Origin: Orlajensenia sp001423545
GTDB taxonomy: Bacteria; Actinomycetota; Actinomycetes; Actinomycetales; Microbacteriaceae
DNA length: 64,000 nt
Direction: 5' to 3'
Assembly (NCBI GenBank): GCA_001423545.1
Contig: LMOK01000002.1
Coordinates: forward strand, 744,001 to 808,000
Position 1 is the first letter of the stretch. Each line of letters opens with the position of its first letter. The notes under the pieces are model-generated. The model was not told the origin of the DNA. It was given only the letters and a program-made list of their open reading frames with translations, and ran no database searches. A program made the translations under genes and the position numbers. Below, piece after piece: positions 57,581 to 64,000 of the stretch.

Positions 57581-58315
57581 TCAGTTGCCCTCCTCGGGGC
57601 TCGCGGGGTTCACGGATCGCGGTGGGCGCACGGTGCGCTGCTCGATCGGCTTCTCGCGCTCGCTCGCCTGCACGATGTGCTGCACGAAGATGCCGGGCGT
57701 CACGATGACGTTCGGATCGATCTCGCCGACCTCGACGATGCGCTCGGCCTCGGCGATGGTCACGCGGCCGGCCGTCGCGACCGGCGGGTTGAAGTTGCGC
57801 GCCGTGTAGCGGTAGACGAGGTTGCCCTCGGTGTCGGCGAGGTGAGCGCGCACGAGGGCGATGTCGGCCGTGATGGCTCGCTCGAGCAGGTAGGTGTCGC
57901 CGTCGAAGTCGGCGAGCGGCTTCCCCTCGGCCACCTGGGTGCCGACGCCCGTCTTCGTGTAGAACGCAGGGATGCCGGCCCCGCCGGCGCGCAGTCGCTC
58001 GGCGAGGGTGCCCTGAGGCACGAACTCGACCTCGAGGCGGCCGTCGAGGTACTGGCTGGCGAACAACCTGTTCTCGCCGACGTAGGAGCCGACGACCTTC
58101 GCGACCTGGTTGCTCTCGAGGAGCACGCCGAGGCCCTGGCCGTCGACGCCCATGTTGTTCGACACGATCACGAGGTCCTTCGCCCCCGAGTCGCGCAGGG
58201 CGTCGATGAGGTCGAACGGAACTCCGCTGAGACCGAATCCTCCGACGGCGATGGTCATGCCGTCGGTGACCAGACCGCCGATCAGCGCTGCGGTGTCCGT
58301 GGCCAGTTTCGTCAC
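57581..58315 (-). CDS. 3-oxoacid CoA-transferase subunit A
   Basis: A 244-residue alpha subunit of the same class I CoA-transferase. The CoA-binding glycine loop is IAVGGFGLSGVPFDLIDAL, followed by IVSNNMGVDGQGLGVLL and VPQGTLAERLRAGGAGIPAFYTKTGVGT, all typical. GTG start at 58315 behind a GAGAGGGAG ribosome-binding site. It is divergent from an IclR regulator with tandem repeats between them, as in aromatic-degradation loci where IclR proteins control pcaIJ; no other pca gene is present here. Confidence 0.93.
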   Translation of the reverse strand: MTKLATDTAALIGGLVTDGMTIAVGGFGLSGVPFDLIDALRDSGAKDLVIVSNNMGVDGQGLGVLLESNQVAKVVGSYVGENRLFASQYLDGRLEVEFVPQGTLAERLRAGGAGIPAFYTKTGVGTQVAEGKPLADFDGDTYLLERAITADIALVRAHLADTEGNLVYRYTARNFNPPVATAGRVTIAEAERIVEVGEIDPNVIVTPGIFVQHIVQASEREKPIEQRTVRPPRSVNPASPEEGN

Positions 58316-58389
58316 GTTGCTCCCTCTCCATCGAGTGGCGCCCTGTGGACGCCGTCATGCCGACCCTAGGACGGCATCCGGCGTCGATC

Positions 58390-58413
58390 AACATGTGGAC
58401 TAACATGTGGAAT
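58390..58413. repeat. Two tandem 12-base repeats, probable IclR operator
   Basis: AACATGTGGACT (58390-58401) and AACATGTGGAAT (58402-58413) differ at one base; each contains the palindrome ACATGT. They lie between the divergent CoA-transferase and IclR genes, 23 bases before the regulator start. Confidence 0.6.
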
Positions 58414-58435
58414 CTCAGACAGGAAGTTTCACGAT

Positions 58436-59227
58436 ATGGAACGACGGATGCCGCAGCCTCCCGCGGGGACCCAGGTTGTGCAGCGCGTCGGCCACCTGCT
58501 CCGCGAGGTCACGAGCGCCCGAGGTGAGGGCGTGCGACTGAACGACCTGGTCGCGAGAACCGGCCTCACCAAGCCGACGGTGCACCGCCTGCTCAACTCC
58601 CTCGCGGCCGAAGGGCTGCTCGACCAGGACGAGGGCAGCGGCCGCTGGTTCCTCGGGGCCGAGATGTACGTGATGGGCTCGGCAGCGGCGAGCCGGTTCC
58701 CCATCGAGGAGATCGCGCATCCGTCGCTCGTGCGACTGGCCGCGTCGACGGGGGAATCGGCGTTCCTCTCGATGCGTCGGCGCAACGAGACGATCTGCCT
58801 GCTGCGGGAGGAGGGGAGCTTCCCCATCCGCTCCTTCGTACTGGCCGAGGGCACGCGCTTCCCGCTGGGGATCGGCTCGGCCGGGCTGGCGATCCTCGCC
58901 CACCTCGACGAGGCGGAGCAGGAGGAGCACCTCGCCCGGCTCGACCTGAGCGGCAACCGGCACGGCGTGAACCAGACACTGGCCGGCATCCGCACGACGA
59001 TCGCGGCAGCACGGGAGGTCGGCTACGTCGTCAACCCGGGGCGCATCGTCGAGGGCAGCTGGGGCATGGCGGCCGCGATCTTCGACCGGGCCAACCGGCC
59101 GATGTGGGCGCTCACGCTCACCGGGATCGAGAGCCGGTTCAAGCCGGCCCGCCAGAAGGAACTCGGGCGGGCACTGCTGCTCGAGGCCCACAGGGTGTCG
59201 CGCAGGCTGGCGAATCAGGCCGAGTGA
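58436..59227 (+). CDS. IclR-family transcriptional regulator
   Basis: A 263-residue regulator with an N-terminal winged helix (RLNDLVARTGLTKPTVHRLLNSLAAEGLL, about 34-62) and a C-terminal IclR effector domain containing SAFLSMRRRNETICLLREEG, FPLGIGSAGLAILAHL, REVGYVVNPGRIVEGSWGMAAAI and the closing helix. It probably controls the divergent CoA-transferase genes in response to a carboxylic acid such as a ketoacid or aromatic-ring product. The start codon lies 22 bases after the tandem repeats, so autoregulation is likely. Confidence 0.92.
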   Translation: MERRMPQPPAGTQVVQRVGHLLREVTSARGEGVRLNDLVARTGLTKPTVHRLLNSLAAEGLLDQDEGSGRWFLGAEMYVMGSAAASRFPIEEIAHPSLVRLAASTGESAFLSMRRRNETICLLREEGSFPIRSFVLAEGTRFPLGIGSAGLAILAHLDEAEQEEHLARLDLSGNRHGVNQTLAGIRTTIAAAREVGYVVNPGRIVEGSWGMAAAIFDRANRPMWALTLTGIESRFKPARQKELGRALLLEAHRVSRRLANQAE

Positions 59228-59365
59228 TCGTGGCGACCGAGCGGATGCCCGTCAGGCGCTCGTCGATCATGTGGCGGAGCTCCCCGCGACGCGCGGAGCG
59301 ACCCCGGCCGGGTCGCGCCGACCGATAGCGTTGACGATGTCATCTCGTCGAATCCGGAGGTCCCT

Positions 59366-60241
59366 GTGAACGAAGCGCACCACGCCCTGCCCGATACCCA
59401 GCAGTCCGCGTGGAGGCGATTCTGGGAACGCGGCGACTGGTGGCGGGCGGTCCTGCTCGCCGTGGTGTACTACGGGGTCTACCAGTTGTTGTCGCTCGCC
59501 GTGGATGCGGTCTTCCCCGAGGGCGGGAGTGTTCGCGGCGCGAAGAACGGCGCGATGGACGTGCTCATCGGTGTCGGTCTGCCGATCCTCCTCGGCGCTG
59601 TCGTCCTGCTCCTCTTCGCCGCGTCGCTCGGATGGCTGCGAGAGTTGTTCGGCCCGCAGCCCGTTCGTGGTCGGAGGTGGATGTGGGTCGGCATCGCCGT
59701 CGTGCTCGCCATCAACGTGTCGGCACTGCTGTCCGTCGACGCGCAATCCGCTGGCGCGGCGCTCATCGGCAGTTGGCTGCTCACGGGGCTGGTCATCGGC
59801 CTCGCGGAGGAGCTGCTGACCCGAGGCTTCGTCGTGAACCTCATGCGCAAGGCAGGCCGTGGCGAGATCGCTGTGGGCCTGACATCGGCCGGGATCTTCG
59901 CCGCCCTGCACGCGGGGAACCTCTTCACCAGCGACCAGGGCCTCTCCACGACGGCGATCCAGGTCGTCTACACCTTCTTCTTCGGCCTCATCATGTACCT
60001 CGCCCTGCGACTGACCGGGCGCCTCATCTGGCCGATCCTGCTGCACGCGTCGACCGACCCGACCCTGTTCCTCTTCGCGGGCCATCCCTCGACCGGCAAC
60101 CCGCTCAGCATCGTCGCGTCGCTCAGCACCTACCTCATCATCATCACGGGTGCCGTGCTCCTCGTCGTCTTCATCGTGAGCGAGCGACGACGCACGACGC
60201 GATCCGGCCTGAACGCGCCGTCCGCGACCCTCTCCGACTGA
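59366..60241 (+). CDS. CPBP-family intramembrane metalloprotease
   Basis: A 291-residue membrane protein with about eight transmembrane helices and the CPBP (Abi) motifs: EELLTRG with the paired Glu148-Glu149 and Arg153, FAALHAGN (FxxxH), and LLHASTDPT as the third motif. Such proteases process prenylated or other membrane proteins or serve as immunity proteins for peptides. GTG 59366 has GGAGG ten bases upstream. No bacteriocin gene is recognised nearby. Confidence 0.88.
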   Translation: MNEAHHALPDTQQSAWRRFWERGDWWRAVLLAVVYYGVYQLLSLAVDAVFPEGGSVRGAKNGAMDVLIGVGLPILLGAVVLLLFAASLGWLRELFGPQPVRGRRWMWVGIAVVLAINVSALLSVDAQSAGAALIGSWLLTGLVIGLAEELLTRGFVVNLMRKAGRGEIAVGLTSAGIFAALHAGNLFTSDQGLSTTAIQVVYTFFFGLIMYLALRLTGRLIWPILLHASTDPTLFLFAGHPSTGNPLSIVASLSTYLIIITGAVLLVVFIVSERRRTTRSGLNAPSATLSD

Positions 60242-60279
60242 CGATCGGGGGAGCCTCGCACGGCGCGTTCACCTGAGCG

Positions 60280-62145
60280 TCAGATGCTCAGCCCGTGCCC
60301 GAAGCGGAACAGCGGGTCCTTCGTGTCGAACGGCACGTCCTCGCGGCTGGCCTCGACGGCGGCCATGCTCGACGGCAGGTCGAAGGGCAGTCTGCCCTTC
60401 GCCTCCGCGGCGCCGGTGAGTACATCGAGCAGAGCACGGGCGTTCGCTCCGTAGTTCGCGACGATCGCGGCCGGCGCTCCGGGCGAGGCGACGATCGGCG
60501 TGAGGATGGCCGGGCGATCGAGGTGAACGTCGACGATGGTGGGCACGGATGCCGCGACCTCGCGCAGGTGCGCGACGGCCTCGTCGGTGAAGTCGAGCGA
60601 GCCCTGGTGGAAGAAGTTCTCGAACATCGTGCTGCGCACCTCGAACGGAGCGTGCGTGCGGATGATCGCGACGTCGGCCTCGGCCGGGGTGGCGACGACG
60701 GTGCCGTAGTCGGCTGCGACGGCGGCGTCGATGCCCTCGACGTAGAGCTTCAGCCCGGTCGCGATCGGCAGGGCCGGAGTGGCGGCATCCGTCACCGGAT
60801 TCGTGATCTCGGTGTTGGTCAGCACCGTGATCGAGGCGCGCTGGGCCGACTCGCCGGCCGCACGGAACTCCTCGGACCCGACGACGATGCCCGCCGCAGC
60901 CACATCGACGAGCGGCGCGTCGAAGAGTCCGAGCACGAACTTCTCGCGGAGGAGCCGACGGGCCGACTCGTCGAGGCGCGCCTCGCTGATCTCACCCGAC
61001 TCGACGAGCTCGATGAGGAGCTCGGGGATCGCCTCGCCGCCGAACTGGTCGACGCCGGCCTCGATGATCTTCACCATGCGCTCGCGCGGGGTGAGATGCT
61101 CGACTCCCCAGGCGCGCGCCGGGAACGGCTGGCCGAAGATCTCGGAGTCGGAGATGAGTCCCCAGTCGGTGCAGACGATGCCGTCGAAGCCGTAGCGCTC
61201 GCGCAGCAGGCCGGTGATCACGCTCTTGTTGAAGCCGAAGCCGACCTCTTCGTACTCGGTGCCGACGGGCATGCCGTAGTAGGGCATGATCTGGCTGGTT
61301 CCGGCCTCGAATGCGGCCTCGAAGGGCTTGAGGTGCAACTCGAACCGACCGCCGGGGTAGACCTGCTCCCGGCCGTGCGGGAAGTGGGCGTCCTCGCCGT
61401 CCATCTGCGGGCCGCCGCCGGGGAAGTGCTTGGTCATGGTGGCGACGGATGCCGCACCCAGCTCGGAACCCTGGAAGCCGCGGATGTAGGCCGCCCCGAG
61501 GGCGCTCGTGAGCTCGGGGTCCTCGCCGAAGGTGGCGACCTGGCGGCCCCAGCGCGGTTCGGTGGCGAGGTCGACCTGCGGATGCAGCGCCACCCGGATG
61601 CCGACGGCCGTGTACTCCTGGCGCGCGATGTCGGCGAACCGCTCGACGAGAGCCTCGTCGCGGATGGCGGCGAGACCGACGGTCTCGGGCCAGCTCGAGA
61701 ACGGGCCGGACAGCATGCCGGCGAGCGGGTTGTCGCTGAACGAGTGCCTGGGGTCGGTGGAGATGGTGACGGGGATGCCGAGACGGGTCGTCGCCGCCAG
61801 TTCCTGCACCTTGTTGTGCCAGGCCGCCATGAGCTCGCCCGACGGCGCCGAGCCGAGCACGTTGAAGTGCGTCATGCCCTTGCCGATGACCATCGCCTCG
61901 TTGGACTCGAGTCCGAAGGTGGGGTCGGCCGGAGCGAGCTCGCCGTCCTGGCTCATGGCGATCATGGTCTGGAAGAACAGGCCCGCCTTCTCCTCCAGGC
62001 TCATCTGGCCGAGCAGGTTCTCCACGCGCTCGTCAACGGGCAGCGCCGCGTTCCGGTAGGTGGGATCGACGGTGACGGCTGCGGTTCCGGATGCCGCGGC
62101 ATCCGTTCGGGCATCCGTCACGCTGGAATCGATGATGTCGGTCAT
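60280..62145 (-). CDS. Glycoside hydrolase family 3 beta-glucosidase-like enzyme
   Basis: A 621-residue GH3 enzyme without a signal peptide, so cytoplasmic. The N-terminal barrel has QMSLEEKAGLFFQ, IPVTISTDPRHSFSDNP, KHFPGGGPQMDGEDAHFPHG and the nucleophile Asp327 in GIVCTDWGLISD. The second domain contains SAQRASITVLTN and ends with LFRFGHGLSI. It probably splits a beta-linked disaccharide or glucoside imported by the MFS transporter encoded just upstream; only four bases separate the genes. Confidence 0.92.
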   Translation of the reverse strand: MTDIIDSSVTDARTDAAASGTAAVTVDPTYRNAALPVDERVENLLGQMSLEEKAGLFFQTMIAMSQDGELAPADPTFGLESNEAMVIGKGMTHFNVLGSAPSGELMAAWHNKVQELAATTRLGIPVTISTDPRHSFSDNPLAGMLSGPFSSWPETVGLAAIRDEALVERFADIARQEYTAVGIRVALHPQVDLATEPRWGRQVATFGEDPELTSALGAAYIRGFQGSELGAASVATMTKHFPGGGPQMDGEDAHFPHGREQVYPGGRFELHLKPFEAAFEAGTSQIMPYYGMPVGTEYEEVGFGFNKSVITGLLRERYGFDGIVCTDWGLISDSEIFGQPFPARAWGVEHLTPRERMVKIIEAGVDQFGGEAIPELLIELVESGEISEARLDESARRLLREKFVLGLFDAPLVDVAAAGIVVGSEEFRAAGESAQRASITVLTNTEITNPVTDAATPALPIATGLKLYVEGIDAAVAADYGTVVATPAEADVAIIRTHAPFEVRSTMFENFFHQGSLDFTDEAVAHLREVAASVPTIVDVHLDRPAILTPIVASPGAPAAIVANYGANARALLDVLTGAAEAKGRLPFDLPSSMAAVEASREDVPFDTKDPLFRFGHGLSI

Positions 62146-62149
62146 GGTG

Positions 62150-63472
62150 TTACTTCACTCCCTTGATGCGGTAGACGAGCACGGCGCCGGCGAGGGCGAC
62201 GAGCGCGCCGAAGAGGTAATAGACGGTATAGCCGCCGAGCGCCGTGGTGGCGCCGAAGGCGATGATCATCGGGGCGATGGCGGGGGCGATGGACTGGGGG
62301 AGCGCGTTGGCGATGTTGAGCACGCCGAGGTCCTTGGCGGAGTCCGCCGCGTTGGGAAGGACCTCCGTGGCGAGAGCCATGTCGACCGACATGAACGAGC
62401 CGGCGCCGAAGCCGATGATCGCCTGGGCGAGGAGGACGACCCCGATGCTCGGAGCGAACGCCAGCACGACCAGTCCGACGACCATGACTCCGCCGGCGAC
62501 GGCCACGAACGGGCGGCGCTTGCCGATCCTGTCGGAGAGGATGCCGCCGATGGGGCCCGAGATCGCCATCGCGGCCATCGAGGCGAGGTTGGCCATGAGG
62601 ATGGTGCCGATCGCGTCCTGCTCGCTGAGCTTGAACTGCTCGACGAGGTAGAACGGCAGGAAGGTGGCGATGCCGGCGTAGCCGAACATGACGAGGAACT
62701 TGGTGAGCCAGGTCCAGCCGAAGTCGGGGTGCTTGCGCGGGTTGAAGACGAACGATCCGAAGAACTCCCTGACGCCGTAGCGTTCGGCCGGCTTCTCGGT
62801 GAGCACGCGGTCCTTCAGGATCACCACGAACGCGACCACGGCGATCACGGCGATCACGCCGGGCACGACGAAGCGGCTCACGTCGTCGGCGAGGAAGTTC
62901 ACCAGGAAGCTGCCCCCGAGGATGCCGAGCGGCGTGGTGAGGCCGACGATGCCCGACACCTTGCCACGACCCGAGACCGGAACCTGGTCGGGCACCGTCG
63001 CGGTCGACGCGGCGAGCACGCCGTTGAGCGCGGCCTGCACGATGCACCAGGCGATGAGCACGATCCAGGTGCTGGTCGCGACGCCGATGAGCGTGAAGGC
63101 GCCGAGGGCCACGAGCACGCCGCCGAGCATCCACGGGCGTCGCATGCCGAAGCGCGAGGACGTGCGGTCGGAGAGCCGACCGACGAGCGGGTTGCAGATG
63201 AGGGCGAACAGGGCGCCGACGCCCATGATGATGCCGAGCTGAGCGGTCGCCTCCTCGGGCGACGAGGTGATGTGCTGCACCTTGAAGGCCATCGAGACCA
63301 TCACCGGGGTGAGCAGAGCGAGGTAGACGCCGAAGTTCGAGACGGCGAGACCGGGGAGGTAGCCGCGAGGCGCCCGTCCGCTCCGTTTGCCCGCCGTGGC
63401 CGATTCGGCCAGGAGGAGATCGGACTGCGCGCCGAGCGAGGTCGCTGCGCCAGCCATTGACGACTCTGTCAT
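62150..63472 (-). CDS. MFS sugar transporter, SLC45/GPH-like
   Basis: A 440-residue major facilitator with about twelve transmembrane helices. After helix 2 it carries the motif PLVGRLSDRTSSRFGMRRPWMLGG, which is typical of the sucrose/disaccharide SLC45-like group. In the second half GGILSDRIGKRRPF is the matching loop. AAAGGAA supports ATG 63472. First gene of a two-gene operon with the GH3 enzyme and divergent from a TetR regulator, consistent with import and cytoplasmic hydrolysis of a glucoside. Confidence 0.9.
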   Translation of the reverse strand: MTESSMAGAATSLGAQSDLLLAESATAGKRSGRAPRGYLPGLAVSNFGVYLALLTPVMVSMAFKVQHITSSPEEATAQLGIIMGVGALFALICNPLVGRLSDRTSSRFGMRRPWMLGGVLVALGAFTLIGVATSTWIVLIAWCIVQAALNGVLAASTATVPDQVPVSGRGKVSGIVGLTTPLGILGGSFLVNFLADDVSRFVVPGVIAVIAVVAFVVILKDRVLTEKPAERYGVREFFGSFVFNPRKHPDFGWTWLTKFLVMFGYAGIATFLPFYLVEQFKLSEQDAIGTILMANLASMAAMAISGPIGGILSDRIGKRRPFVAVAGGVMVVGLVVLAFAPSIGVVLLAQAIIGFGAGSFMSVDMALATEVLPNAADSAKDLGVLNIANALPQSIAPAIAPMIIAFGATTALGGYTVYYLFGALVALAGAVLVYRIKGVK

Positions 63473-63533
63473 GGGGTTCCTTTCAAATGAACCTGAGCCG
63501 CCATCGGCTCGCGGATGAGCATACATGAAAATA

Positions 63534-63594
63534 GACCACGTGGTAACTCAATGAAGACCGCGTGGTAATCGGATGCCGTCCGAGCGGTAACCGC
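63534..63594. promoter_or_regulatory. Probable TetR operator array
   Basis: GACCACGTGGTAA (63534-63546) and GACCGCGTGGTAA (63556-63568) are spaced 22 bases, two helical turns, apart; the first is centred on the palindrome ACCACGTGGT. A third related palindrome, GCGGTAACCGC, lies at 63584-63594. They occupy the region between the divergent sugar operon and the TetR gene. Confidence 0.7.
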
Positions 63595-63634
63595 GCTGTG
63601 GGAGGATGACTCTCGACCGGACGGAGGGGGACTC

Positions 63635-64000
63635 ATGGGAGTGGTGTTCATCGCCGCCGCCGGCGCCGCGAACGCGCGGGCAGCCAGCGCCGCCCGCACA
63701 CGCGCGACGATCCTCGAGTCGGCCGCCGCCCTGTTCGTCGAGCGGGGGTTCGGGGCGGTGTCCCTCCGTGACATCGCCGCGCAAGCAGGGCTGTCGCATC
63801 CGGGAGTCCTCAAGCACTTCTCCTCGAAGGACGAGATCCTCGATGTGATCGTCGGCGACCTGGAGCAGGCCAACGAGGACCGCATCGGCGAGCGGGTGAT
63901 GGGAGTCGAAGTCTTCGTCGAGATCGCCCGCCATAACGCCCTGCGCCCCGGCTACATCCCGTTGTTCGCGACGCTCGCCGGCGAGGCGACCAGCGCCGCA
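63635..64000 (+). CDS. TetR-family transcriptional regulator, 3'-truncated by window edge
   Basis: The first 122 codons of a TetR repressor that continues past the window. After a basic, Ala-rich leader (AASAARTRATILESAAALF) comes the helix-turn-helix VSLRDIAAQAGLSHPGVLKHFSSKDEIL (about 47-74). GGAGGGGG precedes ATG 63635. It is divergent from the MFS-GH3 operon and the intervening palindromes are its likely operators. The ligand-binding domain is mostly outside the window. Confidence 0.9.
   Translation, partial: MGVVFIAAAGAANARAASAARTRATILESAAALFVERGFGAVSLRDIAAQAGLSHPGVLKHFSSKDEILDVIVGDLEQANEDRIGERVMGVEVFVEIARHNALRPGYIPLFATLAGEATSAA

Noticed and set aside
56941..59227. Assignment of the CoA-transferase pair firmly as pcaIJ
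   Set aside because: The divergent IclR gene suggests it, but no other ring-cleavage gene is present and the sequences do not separate PcaIJ from ScoAB or AtoDA by eye.
60295..62166. A 623-codon open frame opposite the GH3 gene
   Set aside because: It mirrors the GH3 gene exactly and has Arg/Asp/Gly-rich shadow composition without any domain motif.
1..64000. rRNA, tRNA, riboswitch or prophage genes
   Set aside because: I looked for tRNA-like cloverleaf ends, long conserved RNA motifs, integrases and phage structural genes and saw none that could be supported; the holin-like DUF1469 protein is a chromosomal family member, not phage evidence.

Overview
The window is high-GC, densely packed bacterial DNA. 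Many genes start with GTG, stop/start codons overlap as ATGA or GTGA, and several start codons sit 6 to 8 bases behind a TANNNT box, as expected of leaderless actinobacterial transcripts. An F420-type luciferase-like oxidoreductase, a SufS-SufU pair, DUF222/HNH endonuclease remnants, DUF3618, DUF6328 and two DUF7882-like proteins suggest an actinobacterium of the family Microbacteriaceae (inference from gene content; no rRNA or tRNA was seen). Three runs of N show that this is a draft assembly.

Layout. 0-11 kb: two aldo/keto reductases, a DUF2255 protein, a VanY-like D,D-carboxypeptidase divergent from a two-component system, a bacteriophytochrome-diguanylate cyclase, an AlkD-like repair protein convergent with a GyrI-like protein, and a MarR-controlled MATE exporter. 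11-17 kb: an alpha/beta hydrolase, an overlapping operon of endonuclease/phosphatase, DUF2238-like membrane protein and glycosyltransferase, a VOC protein, a GNAT enzyme, a third aldo/keto reductase and small unknown proteins. 17-21.4 kb: a stand-alone EAL phosphodiesterase divergent from an RsbQ-like hydrolase fused by overlap to a PAS-GAF-GGDEF cyclase, then a Ser/Thr kinase. 21.5-30.1 kb: a glycan locus with seven glycosyltransferases and a TupA-like ATP-grasp protein. 30-36 kb: stress-type genes (DUF7882, zinc alcohol dehydrogenase, DUF3618/holin-like membrane operon, a YihY gene broken by one in-frame TGA, dienelactone-hydrolase-like enzyme). 36-44 kb: a gapped DUF222/HNH gene, DUF6328, DUF72, LLM oxidoreductase, HAD phosphatase, sufS-sufU, and pspA with a membrane partner. 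44-48 kb: acyl-CoA ligase, diacylglycerol-kinase-like protein, manganese catalase. 48-55 kb: a ROK regulator divergent from a frcBCAK-like sugar importer with two epimerase-like enzymes and a kinase. 55-64 kb: membrane protein, epoxide hydrolase, CoA-transferase pair with an IclR regulator, CPBP protease, and a GH3 glucosidase plus sugar MFS transporter divergent from a TetR regulator that runs off the window.

The themes that tie the window together are cyclic-di-GMP signalling with two unusual inputs (red light and an RsbQ hydrolase product), cell-surface glycan synthesis, and stress genes. Seven of the genes, mostly stress-like, share an unexpected promoter architecture: TGTCAA, 27 or 28 bases, then a -10-like hexamer. 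I regard the RsbQ-diguanylate cyclase module and this shared promoter pattern as the two most interesting observations.
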